A stretch of DNA of 64,000 nt, taken from assembly GCA_030278955.1 (NCBI GenBank), contig JAOANR010000008.1, forward strand, positions 41,089,301 to 41,153,300. The letters are read 5' to 3'. Source of the stretch: Hygrophila difformis. Taxonomy: Eukaryota; Streptophyta; Magnoliopsida; Lamiales; Acanthaceae. The notes under the pieces are model-generated. The model saw only the letters and a list, made by a program, of their open reading frames with translations, ran no database searches and had not been told where the DNA came from. This document shows, piece after piece, positions 33,822 through 45,429 of the stretch. A program made the position numbers and the translations under genes. How positions within the stretch are numbered: position 1 is the stretch's first letter; the number at the start of each line of letters is the position of its first letter.

Positions 33822-36242
33822 TGTAACACACCGGATTTGATCACCCAGGCCAGGATGCTACCGCCACACCTTTCTAAATAAGACGCGATCCAAATTGAGC
33901 TTATCTAGAAAGATGCTAAGGCTAAGTTGTATCAAACTTTAAAATGATTTAAAACCATTCAATTGTGCCCGAATTAAAAATCAGAGTATCACATGCATAA
34001 TAATAATAAGTACTGCGGAAGCAAAATAAGGGCCAAACAGACGGCCAAAACCAAAGTCCAGAGTTTAAGTCCAATGCGGGAAATTAAAATAAAATAAATG
34101 CGACAAGTCCGTTATTTGAGAAATCCCCTCCCGTCGTGCCATGACTTACTCTACGAAAAATAGGAAAACAATAATTTATCAGTACAAACGGTACTGCGTA
34201 AGTTAATGTATAGCATAACAAATTTTAAAGGTTTTAGAAGAGTAATTAAAAGATAGGAATTAAATTTTTAAAATAGGCGAGTAAAACAATTCACGGAAAT
34301 TTTTACACTTTACCACACGCTTAATTACCAATGTTCATTTTGATCGAGGACATCCAAATTACCCGCTTGGGTGCTTATGTCCACAAGCCATCGGTATCAA
34401 CGATCCTGGGCCGGAGCCTTTTAAGATCAACATCCGCTTGGGCGCTTATGTCCACAAGCCGGCGATAACAACGAATGTGAAAACATCGGACCCTATACAG
34501 ACACACTCCGGAGCCCTAGATAACCCATACGGATACATCTAGGAGTATAGACTCTTACAATCACGAAACCACAATATCATATGTGCCGTTTTGGCTACAA
34601 AAGAGGGGGCGGCCCAACGAGCTCAAGCCAAGTGCACTTACCCTCTAATGTTGGGCATCCCACTCGATCAAAACTTACAAGGTTTCACAATTCACATTTT
34701 AACCATCACAAAACATTATTACATTTCCAGAGTTAATACTTTTCACGAATGAATAGTAATTGACTCACAATTCATCAAAACGCACGAAACCGAATTTACC
34801 GATAAAACCTCACTGTGGCAGATTTCAAAATCGCACCAGGAAATGTAGTAAAACATTTTAGAAATTTCTGAAAATTTTACAGGAGCTATAAAACGTCTAA
34901 ATAAGCATTTTACTTAGAAATAGGCTTTGTCAAATTCGGACTCCAAATGGCCTAAAAAAAATCATTTCAGAACCTACTGAACATTTGGTCCTAAGAGCAA
35001 CAGGGAGTTCAACCACAGTCCATTTCAAAATTCATAACATTTTCATACGTACACCAAAAATCACGAAATTTTACAAGGACAAACTAGACACCAAATGGAA
35101 CAATTTTCATGAAGACAACAACCAGTGAAAACGAACATAGGTAGGAGCAAATCGGACAACAAAACTGATCACACCATAGTACCAACACTGACCGCAGAGA
35201 ACTCAGAAAATACCAGATCCCTTTTTAATGACCAAATCATGTTCAAAAATTATGAAAATTTACAGAGAGCATATTCAAGATGTTAGGAACATTTTTTATT
35301 TAGAAAGGTTTTCCCAAAAACAATCGGATCTAAGTGAAAAACACACGACAACAAAACTACTCGAATGAAAACCCTAGAAGACAGATTTGGCAAGGGATAG
35401 AGATCGAACAATAACTCGATGGATACTCCACCAAAACCCCTAAAAATTGAAATGCACAACACTAACTTACTTTTCAAGAGATTAGTGTCGAATTCCTTCT
35501 TGGTTGTATCCCCGAGATCGTCCGGATCAGCCCCAACAACCCTCTCCTCCACCGATTGATCCTACTATGGAGGTGTTGGAAGAAAACCTTAGTGTTAGGG
35601 CCTGAAATCCGATTATAGGGACAAGGAATCGAAGTGGAACTCTTACCTAACAATGGATGATGGATTTGGAAGTGCCAACTTGTCCAAAGCTTACCACCAC
35701 AGAGATGAGCACTCACAACTTCTCACCAACACTCTCAAGGATTCAGATTTTCGAAATGAAAGGGAATAGATGGAACGGGGACTGATATGGGCTGCAAAAA
35801 GAAATGTGGAGGGTTCCTAAGGGTGTATTCATGAGTGTAGTGAATGTTGGAGTGTTAAATGGCCAGCTAAGTGGCGAATTATGGCCACTAATTCACAAGT
35901 ACAAGCCCTCTCTTCACTACCAAGAACTTGAATCACTTAATCTTCCAATGTACCACTTCTAATTCATGAATGTGGTCTTTAATCACTTCTAATCCAATGT
36001 ACCACCAGCCTGCGTTCCCTTTTTCTTTTTCTTTTTTTTTAATATATTCTGATTTCTATTTCAAAAATCATAATGTGAGAATTATCCGAAATCGTTGGGA
36101 TAATTCGATAAACTCATTTCGAGATGCTATCGTCCGAAAAATATTTAATTCCACTTTCTTGAAATTATTTCGATTTCGATAATCAAATCCAATTCTTAAA
36201 TATTTGGATTTAATTTTCGATGTCGATTTCTCGGATATTACA
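33822..36242 (-). repeat. E2 3' LTR (left copy)
   Basis: It begins TGTAACACACCGG and ends CTCGGATATTACA on the plus strand. Two copies of a GCTTG/CAAGC hairpin with inner GGCGCTTATGTCC-type sequence occur at about 34360-34470, and a CCTAGAT/ATCTAGG hairpin at 34515-34543. Confidence 0.92.
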
Positions 36243-36437
36243 GTCTACCCTCCTTAGAAATTAACTTCGCCCTCGAAGTTGGGTCGCACTCGGAAAGATA
36301 AAATAATGCAGGTGAATAATTGGCACGTATGGAACATTGAGGCTTGCAAATTAACTTCTTATTGAGAATTAAATTCTTACCTCGACGCGTGACGACTCTT
36401 TGCGGGGTGTCACATCCTCTCCCCCTTAGGACTGCAG
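36243..36437 (-). other. E2 3' leader with two polypurine tracts
   Basis: The tract beside the LTR (minus AAGGAGGGTAGAC) follows the chromovirus signature CTTCGAGGGCGAAG. A second tract, AAGGGGGAGAGGATGTGACACC, lies about 165 bp upstream at 36409-36430, followed by an LTR-edge-like GACACCCCGC, as in E1. Confidence 0.75.
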
Positions 36438-39400
36438 TTATGCCCCCATAACTGCTTCTGAGTCGCTTCGGAAAAGGTTGGGATATCTCTGCTTCATATC
36501 CGCCTCCAATTCCCACGTCGCTTCCTCGGTGCCATGATTTGACCATAGAATCTTCACCATTTTCACGGTCTTATTCCTTGTGACCCTTTCCTTGATATCA
36601 AGTACCTCGATCGGATACTCCTCATAAGTTAGATCGTCATCCAGTTCGATCACATCGGGTTGCAAAACATGAGTCGGATCGTGCACATATTTCTTCAATT
36701 GAGAAATGTGGAACACGTTGTGCACTCGCGACAATTCCGGTGGAAGAGCCAAACGGTAAGCCAAGGTACCCACACGTTCAAGAATCTCGTAGGGACCTAT
36801 GTAGCGAGGACTCAGCTTTCCTCGTTTGCCAAATCGCATCACCCCCTTCATGGGCGACACCTTTAGCTTGACTTCGTCTCCCACCTCAAATTCCAACTCT
36901 TGCCGCCTAGTGTCGGCGTAACTCTCCTGCCGGTCTTGTGCGGCCTTCATTTTCTGCTGAACCACATTGATTTGTCTGGTCATATCTTCAATGAGTTGCG
37001 GTCCAACGACTACCAAACTATCGTGCTTCGCCCAGCACAACGGACTGCGACACTTTCGTCCGTAAAGAGCTTCGAATGTCATGCCAATGCTAGCGTGATA
37101 ACTGTTGTTGTACGAGAATTCAATTAACGGCAAGTGGTCCTCCCAACTTCCCTTGAATTCGAGTACGCACGCTCTCAGCATGTCCTCGAGCGTCTGAATT
37201 GTGCGCTCAGGCTGACCGTCCGTCATCGGACGAAATGCTGTGCTCATCTTGATTTGGGTTCCTAAGGCTTCTTGCAATTTGGTCCAGAAGTTCGAGACAA
37301 ATCTGCTGTCTCGGTCCGAGATGATGTCGTGTGGCACTCCATGCCTTCTGACCACATTCTCGATGTATGCCTTGGCTAGTTGATCCATCGACCAATTGTC
37401 CTTCATTGGTATAAAGATGGCGGTTTTCGTCAACCGATCAACTATCACCCAAATTTTGTTCATGCCTCGAGGAGATCTTGGTAACCCCGAGACAAAGTCC
37501 ATAGATATGTTGTCCCATTTCCAGCTTGGGATCTCTAGTGGCTTTACTAAACCCAATGGCTTTTGCCGCACCGCCTTCACTTTCTGACAAGTTAAGCACT
37601 TAGCCACGAAGTCAGCAACATCTTGTTTCATTCGCGGCCACCAATAAATTTTCTTCAGATCCTTATACAACTTGTCACCTCCTGGGTGCACTGAATAAGG
37701 TGTACTATGGCCTTCTTCCATCAATTTCCGCTTCAAGTCCTCGCACTTGTGAGGAACGCACCATCTTCTTTTGAAGCGGATACTTCCATCTTCGTGAATC
37801 ATAAATCCTACCGCTTTTCCTTTACCAATTTTCTCTCTGATTCTCTGAAGGTTCTCATCATCGGGTTGAGCTGTTCGAATATTATCGAACACAGTAGGCT
37901 CAATTGCTATGGCATTCACCGTTTCTACCACAGTTCCATAATGGACTAGTTCGGTATCCAACTTTGCTAGGTCCATATACAGTCCTGAAGGTAAGATAAG
38001 GGTGTTTGCCGTACGCCTCGTCTTGCGACTCAATGCATCCGCAACGACGTTCGCTTTGCCCTCATGGTAGGCTATGTCCAGGTCATAGTCCTTGATCAGC
38101 TCGAGCCATCTCCTCTGCCTCATATTTAACTCCTTTTGAGTAAATATATAGTTGAGGCTCTTATGGTCCGTGAACATCCGACAGGTTCGTCCATATAAGT
38201 AGTGTCGCCAAATTTTGAGTGCGAACACCACAACAGCCAATTCCAGATCATGTGTCGGATAGTTCTCCTCGTGCGGTTTAAGTTGGCGCGATGCGTAAGC
38301 AATAACCCTTTGATTTTGCATCAACACGCAACAAGACCTTCTTTTGAAGCGTCGCTGTATACTTCAAAATCCTCAGTCTCCGATGGCAATGCTAAGACCG
38401 GTGCTGTTGTGAGTCTTTTCTTGAGTTCTTGAAATGACTCCTCACACTCAGCTGTCCATTCGAACTTTAACCCTTTCTTTAGCAACTGGGTCATCGGTCT
38501 TGCAATCTTCGAAAAATCTTTCACAAACCTTCTATAGTATCCGGCTAGTCCAAGAAAGCTTCTTATCTCAGTCTGACTAGTTGGCACTGGCCAATCAGTC
38601 ACTGCAGATATTTTTGTCGGGTCAACCGACACTCCTTTTGCCGATACTATGTGTCCTAAAAACGCAACTTCCTTCATCCAAAATTCACACTTGGACAGCT
38701 TCGCGTATAACTGATTCTTCCTCAAAATCTGAAGCACTTGATGAAGATGTCTTGTGTGCTCCTCCTCATTCCTTGAGTAAACTAGAATGTCATCGATGAA
38801 TACGACAACACATGAGTCTAGTAACTCTCGGAAAATACTATTCATGAGATTCATGAATACTGCGGGAGCATTAGTCAGACCGAAGGACATTACGGTGAAT
38901 TCGTAGTGCCCATATCTTGTTCGGAAAGCAGTCTTGGGTATATCCTGCTCGGCGATACGCAGTTGGTGGTATCCCGATCTCAGGTCTACTTTTGAAAATA
39001 CTGCCGCTCCTTTCAGCTGATCGAAGAGATCTTCGATCCTAGGCAGCGGGTATTTATTCTTGATTGTTACTTGATTAAGGCCTCTATAATCTATGCACAA
39101 TCGAAGTCCGCCGTCTTTCTTCTTGACGAACAGGACCGGTGCACCCCATGGTGATGTGCTCGGCCGAATATACCCTTTCGATAATAACTTCTCGAGTTGT
39201 TCCTTCAGTTCTTTCATCTCCGCGGGAGCCATGCGATACGGTGCCTTCGATACTGGTTCGATTCCGGGCACCAGATCGATTGTGAACTCGACTTCGCGCT
39301 CAGGAGGCATTCCTGGGATATCTTCAGGAAAGACATCGGGGTACTCGGTCACGACTGGAATTCTCTCGATCTTATTTCCCTCGTCCTCCAGATTATGTAC

Positions 39401-39490
39401 GTAACAGGCGTACAGCTGATATACCTTCTGCATGAGATTGCAGAACTTCACTGCATTTACTACCTTGGCACCCTTCCTCTGAGGTTGCAT
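36438..39490 (-). CDS. E2 pol: RT, RNase H, integrase, chromodomain (one frameshift)
   Basis: RT (39490-38321) has [26 protein letters not shown] and FIDDILVYS. In RNase H the frame breaks after SDASKEGL at about 38325, where one G is missing from an expected GG, and the rest reads from 38327 to 36438. Integrase shows an intact zinc finger (SVHPGG ... CLTCQ), the D-D-E residues (in [17 protein letters not shown] and DGQPERT) and a GPY/F module ([11 protein letters not shown]). The C-terminal chromodomain ([11 protein letters not shown] ... [10 protein letters not shown]) marks it as a chromovirus, a group that tends to integrate near chromatin with the matching histone mark. One codon is missing in [12 protein letters not shown], in frame. 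Confidence 0.92.
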
Positions 39491-39535
39491 GTAGTAAATG
39501 GCCTTCTTTCCTCGACTCTTGGCCAGAGAGATTTT

Positions 39536-41095
39536 CTATTTCTGACACTCAATAACCGCCTTGTATTGAGTCAGAAAGTCCATTCCTAAGATAATGTCAA
39601 AGTCCTTGAGCTCAAATTCGACTAGGTTCGCAAAAAATTCTATGTTCTTGATCACAATCGGGACTCCATCATATCGTTTCGAACACGATACTATTTTACC
39701 CGACGGTAGTTGAATTCCTAGGTCAATATTCTTAGGCACTGGAAGATCTAAGGCAGACCTAATCCTTGTAGATAGTAAAGAACAGCTTGCGCCTGAATCG
39801 AATAAAACCTTAACGGATATGTTTAGAGCAGTAAACGTACCAGTTATTACTTCTCCCTGGGCAGCCATATCTGCCTGATTGATGACATTGAGGCGTCCGA
39901 CTGGTCGCCCTTGATCTCCTTGCTGGTTCTGATTTTGAGGCGGCCTCTGTCCCTGAGGGAACCTCTGACCCTGGTTGTGCTGATGGTTCTGCCCAGCTGG
40001 CCTATTCTCCTGAGGACGATTCAGCAAGTCCGGCCTCTTATCAATATGATCCTCGCTTGTCCGACACTCCTTCCTCATATGGCCTTCTCGGCCGCATTGA
40101 TAACACTGTCCTGGTTTCGGACACTCTCTTACCAGGTGCGAAATATTGCACCGCTGGCACCTAGGTATGAAAGTGCTTTGATTTTCCGGCTTCCGGTAGC
40201 CGTCACCTCCCTGGTTAAACCCTCTGTTTTCCGGCCTCCTCTGGCCCTCGTCTCTTCCTTGCTCGCTTACTCTCCTGAAGTTGTTGTTGTTGTTGTTTCT
40301 GTTCCTCTTGTCAAAGTTGGTCGAGCCCTTGCTCGATTCTCCATTGTCTTTCCGCTTCAATTGCTGTACCCGGGCAATCGCTACTGCGTGGTCATATACA
40401 GCTTGCAGAGTTGAATGCTGTCCTCCCACCAAAATTTCTCGAATACTCAGGTTCAGCCCCATCTCAAACTTTTGGGCTTTGTCAGCGTCGGTCGGCACAA
40501 GTCTAGGAGCAAAACGAACGATCTCCTTGAACTTTGTGTAATACTCCTGAACCGACTGAGTGCCTTGACGAAGATTGATGAACTCTTCGTACTTAGCGGC
40601 TTTGGTGCTGAGGGGGTAGAACCTTTCTCTCATCATTTCTTTAAATTCCGCCCAGAAGTACTCGTGCTCATCCTCGGCCAGCCCCGCTTGGTGGTTCTGC
40701 CACCACTCATCAGCCTCCCCAATCAAATAATATGCCGCCACCCCCACTTTCTCGTTCTCGGGACAGCGTACGGCATTCAGGAGCTTGTCAAACGTCCGGA
40801 TCCAATCTTCCAATTTCGCAGGATCCTCCTGTCCTTCGTAATGGGGCGGCTGGTAGGAGTTCACCATCGCCAAGTAGTTAATCCGGGCTGCTGGAGGCGG
40901 CACTGCTGCCTGAGCTTGATTGACTTCAACATTCCCCAAAGCGATGAGGACCTGCTCGACTGTCCTAAGTCGCTCATCTAAAGCATTACGGGCTGGGTTA
41001 GCTTGGCCACCAGGATTTGGCGGAATCGCTTCGGCGGGAATGTTAGCATTCTCGTTGACTGGGATCTCTCTCCTTGGTCTTCCCCTCGGTGGCAT
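39536..41095 (-). CDS. E2 gag and protease
   Basis: ATG 41095-41093 (M-P-P-R-G-R-P-R) is preferred to the upstream non-ATG extension. Gag has WIRTFDKLL and RERFYPLSTKAAKYEEF. Two zinc knuckles follow (CQRCNISHLVREC and CYQCGREGHMRKEC). The protease site is FDSGASC. The frame stops at TAG 39538-39536, and pol continues in the same frame 15 codons later. E1 has Gln at the matching position, so the TAG looks like a C-to-T change of CAG. It could also allow readthrough, but E1 gives no support for that. Confidence 0.9.
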   Translation of the reverse strand: MPPRGRPRREIPVNENANIPAEAIPPNPGGQANPARNALDERLRTVEQVLIALGNVEVNQAQAAVPPPAARINYLAMVNSYQPPHYEGQEDPAKLEDWIRTFDKLLNAVRCPENEKVGVAAYYLIGEADEWWQNHQAGLAEDEHEYFWAEFKEMMRERFYPLSTKAAKYEEFINLRQGTQSVQEYYTKFKEIVRFAPRLVPTDADKAQKFEMGLNLSIREILVGGQHSTLQAVYDHAVAIARVQQLKRKDNGESSKGSTNFDKRNRNNNNNNFRRVSEQGRDEGQRRPENRGFNQGGDGYRKPENQSTFIPRCQRCNISHLVRECPKPGQCYQCGREGHMRKECRTSEDHIDKRPDLLNRPQENRPAGQNHQHNQGQRFPQGQRPPQNQNQQGDQGRPVGRLNVINQADMAAQGEVITGTFTALNISVKVLFDSGASCSLLSTRIRSALDLPVPKNIDLGIQLPSGKIVSCSKRYDGVPIVIKNIEFFANLVEFELKDFDIILGMDFLTQYKAVIECQK

Positions 41096-41419
41096 TCTGA
41101 TAATCAAGCACGCAGAGGTAAGATTCGCAGTTTAATATAGGTTAGTAGTCAAGTTAGACTACGATTAGAATTTTAACTCATAAGCTCCAAGCGCGAAAAG
41201 AACACCGAAAAGAGAAAAGGGAAAAACAAGTACTAAATTCCATTAGATCATAACGACTTGATAAAGAACTACATCGATATAGCAATAGATTACCACTACG
41301 TAAAATGTGGTAATGATAAGATGAACAAGATGTGATAATACTATTACGCAACGTACGGAAACGAAATACTAGCAAAAACAAGTAAAGGAAAGTCCATCCA
41401 TAGAAGTCGTGTGCAACGC

Positions 41420-41833
41420 CTAGAGTAAGTAATCAGGGGAGTAGCCGAGCATCCTGCGATCGGCCTCAATCTCCTCATCAGTGTCAAGGGGCAGTGGAAG
41501 GTTCTCCACGACCTCCTCGGGATCCTCATCCACAATGTTGACAAACTCATCAGGATCCTCTTCCTCCTCTTCCTCCATCTCCGGCTCAGGATTGAGCTGA
41601 TTTTGCAGCCCAACCACTACTTCCTCCAGTGCAAACATACGACCCTGTAACATGTGCACATGATGACGACAGTCCTCAAATTCAGTTGCCAGTGCGTCAT
41701 GGAGTGCAGCAGCCTGATTAGTCCTAAGGGTCAATGCCTCAATCCTTTCTTCCAAGGATATAATACGGTTTCGGTCGTTTTCGGCATCCCTACGCATGTG
41801 GCGAAGCTGTGCATAATGTCGGACATGGAACAT
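41420..41833 (-). CDS. Small coiled-coil ORF upstream of E2 gag
   Basis: A 137-codon frame from ATG 41833 to TAG 41420 lies between the primer-binding site and gag (gag starts about 325 bp further on). It has a heptad-like helix (RIISLEERIEALTL ... LHDALATEFEDC) and a long acidic tail (EEEEEEDPDEF). No known domain is recognised. E1 has a similarly built ORF in the same place. It may be an accessory protein or a translation-controlling leader ORF. Confidence 0.6.
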   Translation of the reverse strand: MFHVRHYAQLRHMRRDAENDRNRIISLEERIEALTLRTNQAAALHDALATEFEDCRHHVHMLQGRMFALEEVVVGLQNQLNPEPEMEEEEEEDPDEFVNIVDEDPEEVVENLPLPLDTDEEIEADRRMLGYSPDYLL

Positions 41834-42123
41834 AATGAGCGCATGATGGAATCTAGCAACCTCGGATCGTCCATCTAATCATACAAATTTTACATTAAGG
41901 GATTTGGCACATAAAAATAATTTTGTTAATGCACAAGCTTCCCCCCAAAATATTAGTAATTTAAAGACTTGTCGAATTTTTTTTTTTCGAGATATACTTT
42001 TCCATGGGTTTTAAAAATAAATTTTCTTGTCCATGGAAATAATATTTAAAATCCTTAAAAATAATATTAAATAATTTGGGCCTCTACAGTGGGCCGAAAA
42101 ATAATAGCTTTTAAAAACTTTCA

Positions 42124-42136
42124 GGCTCTGATACCA
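42124..42136 (-). other. E2 primer-binding site (initiator tRNA-Met)
   Basis: The minus strand reads TGGTATCAGAGCC three bases after the LTR end, as in E1. Confidence 0.9.
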
Positions 42137-42139
42137 CTT

Positions 42140-44560
42140 TGTAACACCCCGGATTTGATCACCCAGGCCAGGGCGCTACCGCCACACCTTTCTAAATAAG
42201 ATGCGATCCAAATCGAGCTTATCTAGAAAGATGCTAAGGCTAAGTTGTATCAAACTTTAAAATAATTTAAAACCATTCAATTGTGCCCGAATTAAAAATC
42301 AGAGTATCACATGCATAATAATAATAAGTACTGCGGAAGCAAAATAAGGGCCAAACAGACGGCCAAAACCAAAGTCCAGAGTTTAAGTCCAATGCGGGAA
42401 ATTAAAATAAAATAAATGCGACAAGTCCGTTATTTGAGAAATCCCCTCCCGTCGTGCCATGACTTACTCTGCGAAAAATAGGAAAACAACAATTTATCAG
42501 TACAAACGTTACTGCGTAAGTTAATGTATAGCATAACAAATTTTAAAGTTTTTAGAAGAGTAATTAAAAGATAGGAATTAAATTTTTAAAATAAGCGAGT
42601 AAAACAATTTACGGAAATTTTTACACTTTACCACACGCTTAATTACCAATGTTCATTTTGATCGAGGACATCCAAATTACCCGCTTGGGCGCTTATGTCC
42701 ACAAGCCGCCGGTATCAACGATCCTGGGCCGGAGCCTTTTAAGATCAACATCCGCTTGGGCGCTTATGTCCACAAGCCGGCGATAACAACGAATGTGAAA
42801 GCAGCGGACCCTATACAGACACACTCCGGAGCCCTAGATAACCCATACGGATACATCTAGGAGTATAGACTCTTACAATCACGAAACCACAATATCATAT
42901 GTGCCGTTTTGGCTACAAAAGAGGGGGCGGCCTAACGAGCTCAAGCCAAGTGCACTTACCCTCTAATGTTGGGCATCCCACTCGATCAAAATTTACAAGG
43001 TTTCACAATTCACATTTTACCCATCACAAAACATTATTACATTTCCAGAGTTAATACTTTTCACAAATGAATAGCAATTGACTCACAATTCATCAAAACG
43101 CACGAAACCGAATTTACCTATAAAACCTCACTTTGGCAGATTTCAAAATCGCACCAGGAAATATAGTAAAACATTTTAGAAATTTCTGAAAATTTTACAG
43201 GAGCTATAAAACGTCTAAATAAGAATTTTACTTAGAAATAGACTTTGTCAAATTCGGACTCCAAATGGCCTAAAAAAATCATTTCAGAACCTACTGAACA
43301 TTTGGTCCTAAGAGCAACAGGGAGTTCGACCACAGTCCATTTCAAAATTCATAACAATTTCATCGTACACCATGAATCACGAAATTTTACAGGGACAAAC
43401 TAGACACCAAATGGAACAATTTTCATGAAGACAACAACCAGTGAAAACGATCATAGGAGCAAATCGGACAACAAAACTGATCACACCATAGTACCAACAC
43501 TGACCGCAGAGAACTTAGAAAATACCAGATCCGTTTTTGATGCCCAAATCATGTTCAAAAATTATGAAAATTTACAGAGAGCAAATTCAAGATGTTAGGA
43601 ACATTTTTTATTTAGAAAGGTTTTCCCAAAAACAATTGGATCTAAGTGAAAAACACACGACAACAAAACTACTCGGATGAAAACCCTAGAAGACAGATTT
43701 GGCAAGGGATAGAGATCGAACAATAACTCGATGGATACTCCACCAAAACCCCTAAAAATTGAAATGCATAACACTAACTTACTTTTCAAGAGATTAGTGT
43801 CGAATTCCTTCTTGGTTGTATCCCCGAGATCGTCCGGATCAGCCCCAACAACCCTCTCCTCCACCGATTGATCCTACTATGGAGTTGTTGGAAGAAAACC
43901 TTAGTGTTAGGGCCTGAAATCCGATTATAGGGACAAGGAATCGAAGTGGAACTCTTACCTAACAATGAATGATGGATTTGGAAGTGCCAACTCGTCCAAA
44001 GCTTGCCACCACAGAGATGAGCACTCACAACTTCTCACCAACACTCTCAAGGATTCAGATATTCGAAATGAAAGGGAATAGATGGAACGGGGACTGATAT
44101 GGGCTGCAAAAAGAGATGTGGAGGGTTCCTAAGGGTGTGTTCATGAGTGTAGTGAATGTTGGAGTGTTAAATGGCCAGCTAAGTGGCGAATTATGGCCAC
44201 TAATTCACAAGTACAAGCCCTCTCTTCTCTACCAAGAAGTTGAATCACTTAATCTTCCAATGTACCACTTCTAATTCATGAATGTGGTCTTTAATCACTT
44301 CTAATCCAATGTACCACCAGCCTGCGTTCCCTTTTTCTTTTTTTTTCTTTTTTTTATTTATATATTATGATTTCTATTTCAAAAATCATAATGTGAGAAT
44401 TATCCGAGATCGTTGGGATAATTCGATAAACTCATTTCGAGTTGCTATCGTCCGAAAAATATTTAATTCCACTTTCTTGAAATTATTTCGGTTTCGATAA
44501 TCAAATCCAATTCTCAAATATTTGGATTTAATTTTCGATGTCGATTTCTCGGGTATTACA
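42140..44560 (-). repeat. E2 5' LTR (right copy)
   Basis: It begins TGTAACACCCCGG and ends CTCGGGTATTACA. It has the same length as the left copy, and the same hairpin lies at 42833-42861. Confidence 0.92.
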
Positions 44561-45370
44561 ATTGCTGCCTTGCATCGTTTGTGTATCTGATGAAGGTCTT
44601 CAAGAGGGATGTGTCACTTTTTTGCTCAAATCTCTCAGCTCTTTTGATCTTATCATTGAGATTGTAATCTTATCATTGAGATTGTAGCTCAATTCACGGT
44701 GCCTTTGGCGAGCTTGCTTGGTTATCCACCTCTGCAATTTCGGCCCTTTCTTTTCAAACAAGTATGGATTCCATGCAAAGGGGAAGGCTTCATGCATCAT
44801 GAACACCCCCCCCCCTGCAAAGATTCTGCTCACATCAGTCTTCTTCTCTACGAACTGGAGTTTGACCTGCTCATCTATTGGCTGATCTGGGATGATTATG
44901 TCAAAGTCCGCCAAAGCTTTATCTCTTGTTCCTCGCGCTACATGACGGTTCCAGACAGCCATGTGTTTTTTAAATTTCAGCGGTATCCTCTCGTGGTGGA
45001 CCGTCGGAGTAGTCTTGGTGTCTTGTGGAGCATGGTCCATCATCCGCTGCCAAAATTTCTTCAGAAAGTGAAAGAAATCCCTCTCTATTGACGTGGCTAT
45101 GAATGTTCTATCTTCCGAGGCAATGTTCACGTCCCAGCCTTTTTTGAGCCTAAATTCCGCCTCTGTTTCGTGATCCAGAGGCACTGAGTATTCTTTTCTA
45201 ATTGCTTCCCTCATCTTCTTGATTTGAATTCTATCGGTGGAAGCCTGTATTGCCGCGTCGTCCAAAGTACAGTCGGGCAACAGAATGCTCGACTTGACTA
45301 TTTTGTCGTTCCTCCAAAAGATAGGAAGTATTAAATCCAGTCGAGTTTTTTTTGAATAATAATAAAACGG
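44561..45370 (-). pseudogene. Additional ORF of element M, N-terminal part
   Basis: The minus-strand frame is open from about 45370 to the stop at 44602-44600. No ATG is evident (45280 is TTG, and the frame is open above it). An AFPFAWNPYLFEKKGP segment matches PPTFFNKKGP in the P ORF. A 20-bp tandem duplication at 44647-44686 is not a multiple of three and explains why the frame ends just before the E2 insertion, after which the ORF resumes in another frame at 33821. Confidence 0.65.
44647..44686. repeat. 20-bp tandem duplication in M ORF
   Basis: ATCTTATCATTGAGATTGTA occurs twice back to back at 44647-44666 and 44667-44686. Confidence 0.9.
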
Positions 45371-45429
45371 TTCAAGTCAAAAATCAACATCTTAATATTA
45401 TGAGCTTTGCTCGAAATGTGATTTAATTA
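45371..45429 (-). other. Hairpin and GATGTTGAT motif before the M ORF
   Basis: The minus strand reads CACATTTCGAGCAAAGCTC and then TTAAGATGTTGAT. This resembles the hairpin and GTATGTTGAT at 4624-4660 upstream of the P ORF. Its meaning is uncertain: a polypurine/LTR junction relic or a conserved leader. Confidence 0.4.

Larger units (their letters stand above)
33822..44560 (-). mobile_element. Chromovirus (Del/Tekay-like Ty3/gypsy) element E2, recent
   Basis: This is a complete 10.7-kb element with two 2,421-bp LTRs (33822-36242 and 42140-44560) that differ only at scattered positions, a perfect ATTGC target duplication, a tRNA-Met primer-binding site, polypurine tracts, a small upstream ORF, and gag-pol with a chromodomain. 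Only one in-frame stop and one single-base frameshift were seen in gag-pol. It is inserted in the ORF of M and is the youngest-looking insertion whose two ends both lie in the window. Confidence 0.95.

Noticed and set aside
35283..35716. Minus-strand ORFs repeated at 43595-44028
   Set aside because: They recur only because both E2 LTRs are present; no coding signs.
39536..39538. Programmed stop readthrough between gag and pol in E2
   Set aside because: E1 has a Gln codon at the matching place, so a point mutation is simpler; there is no conserved readthrough context to support it.
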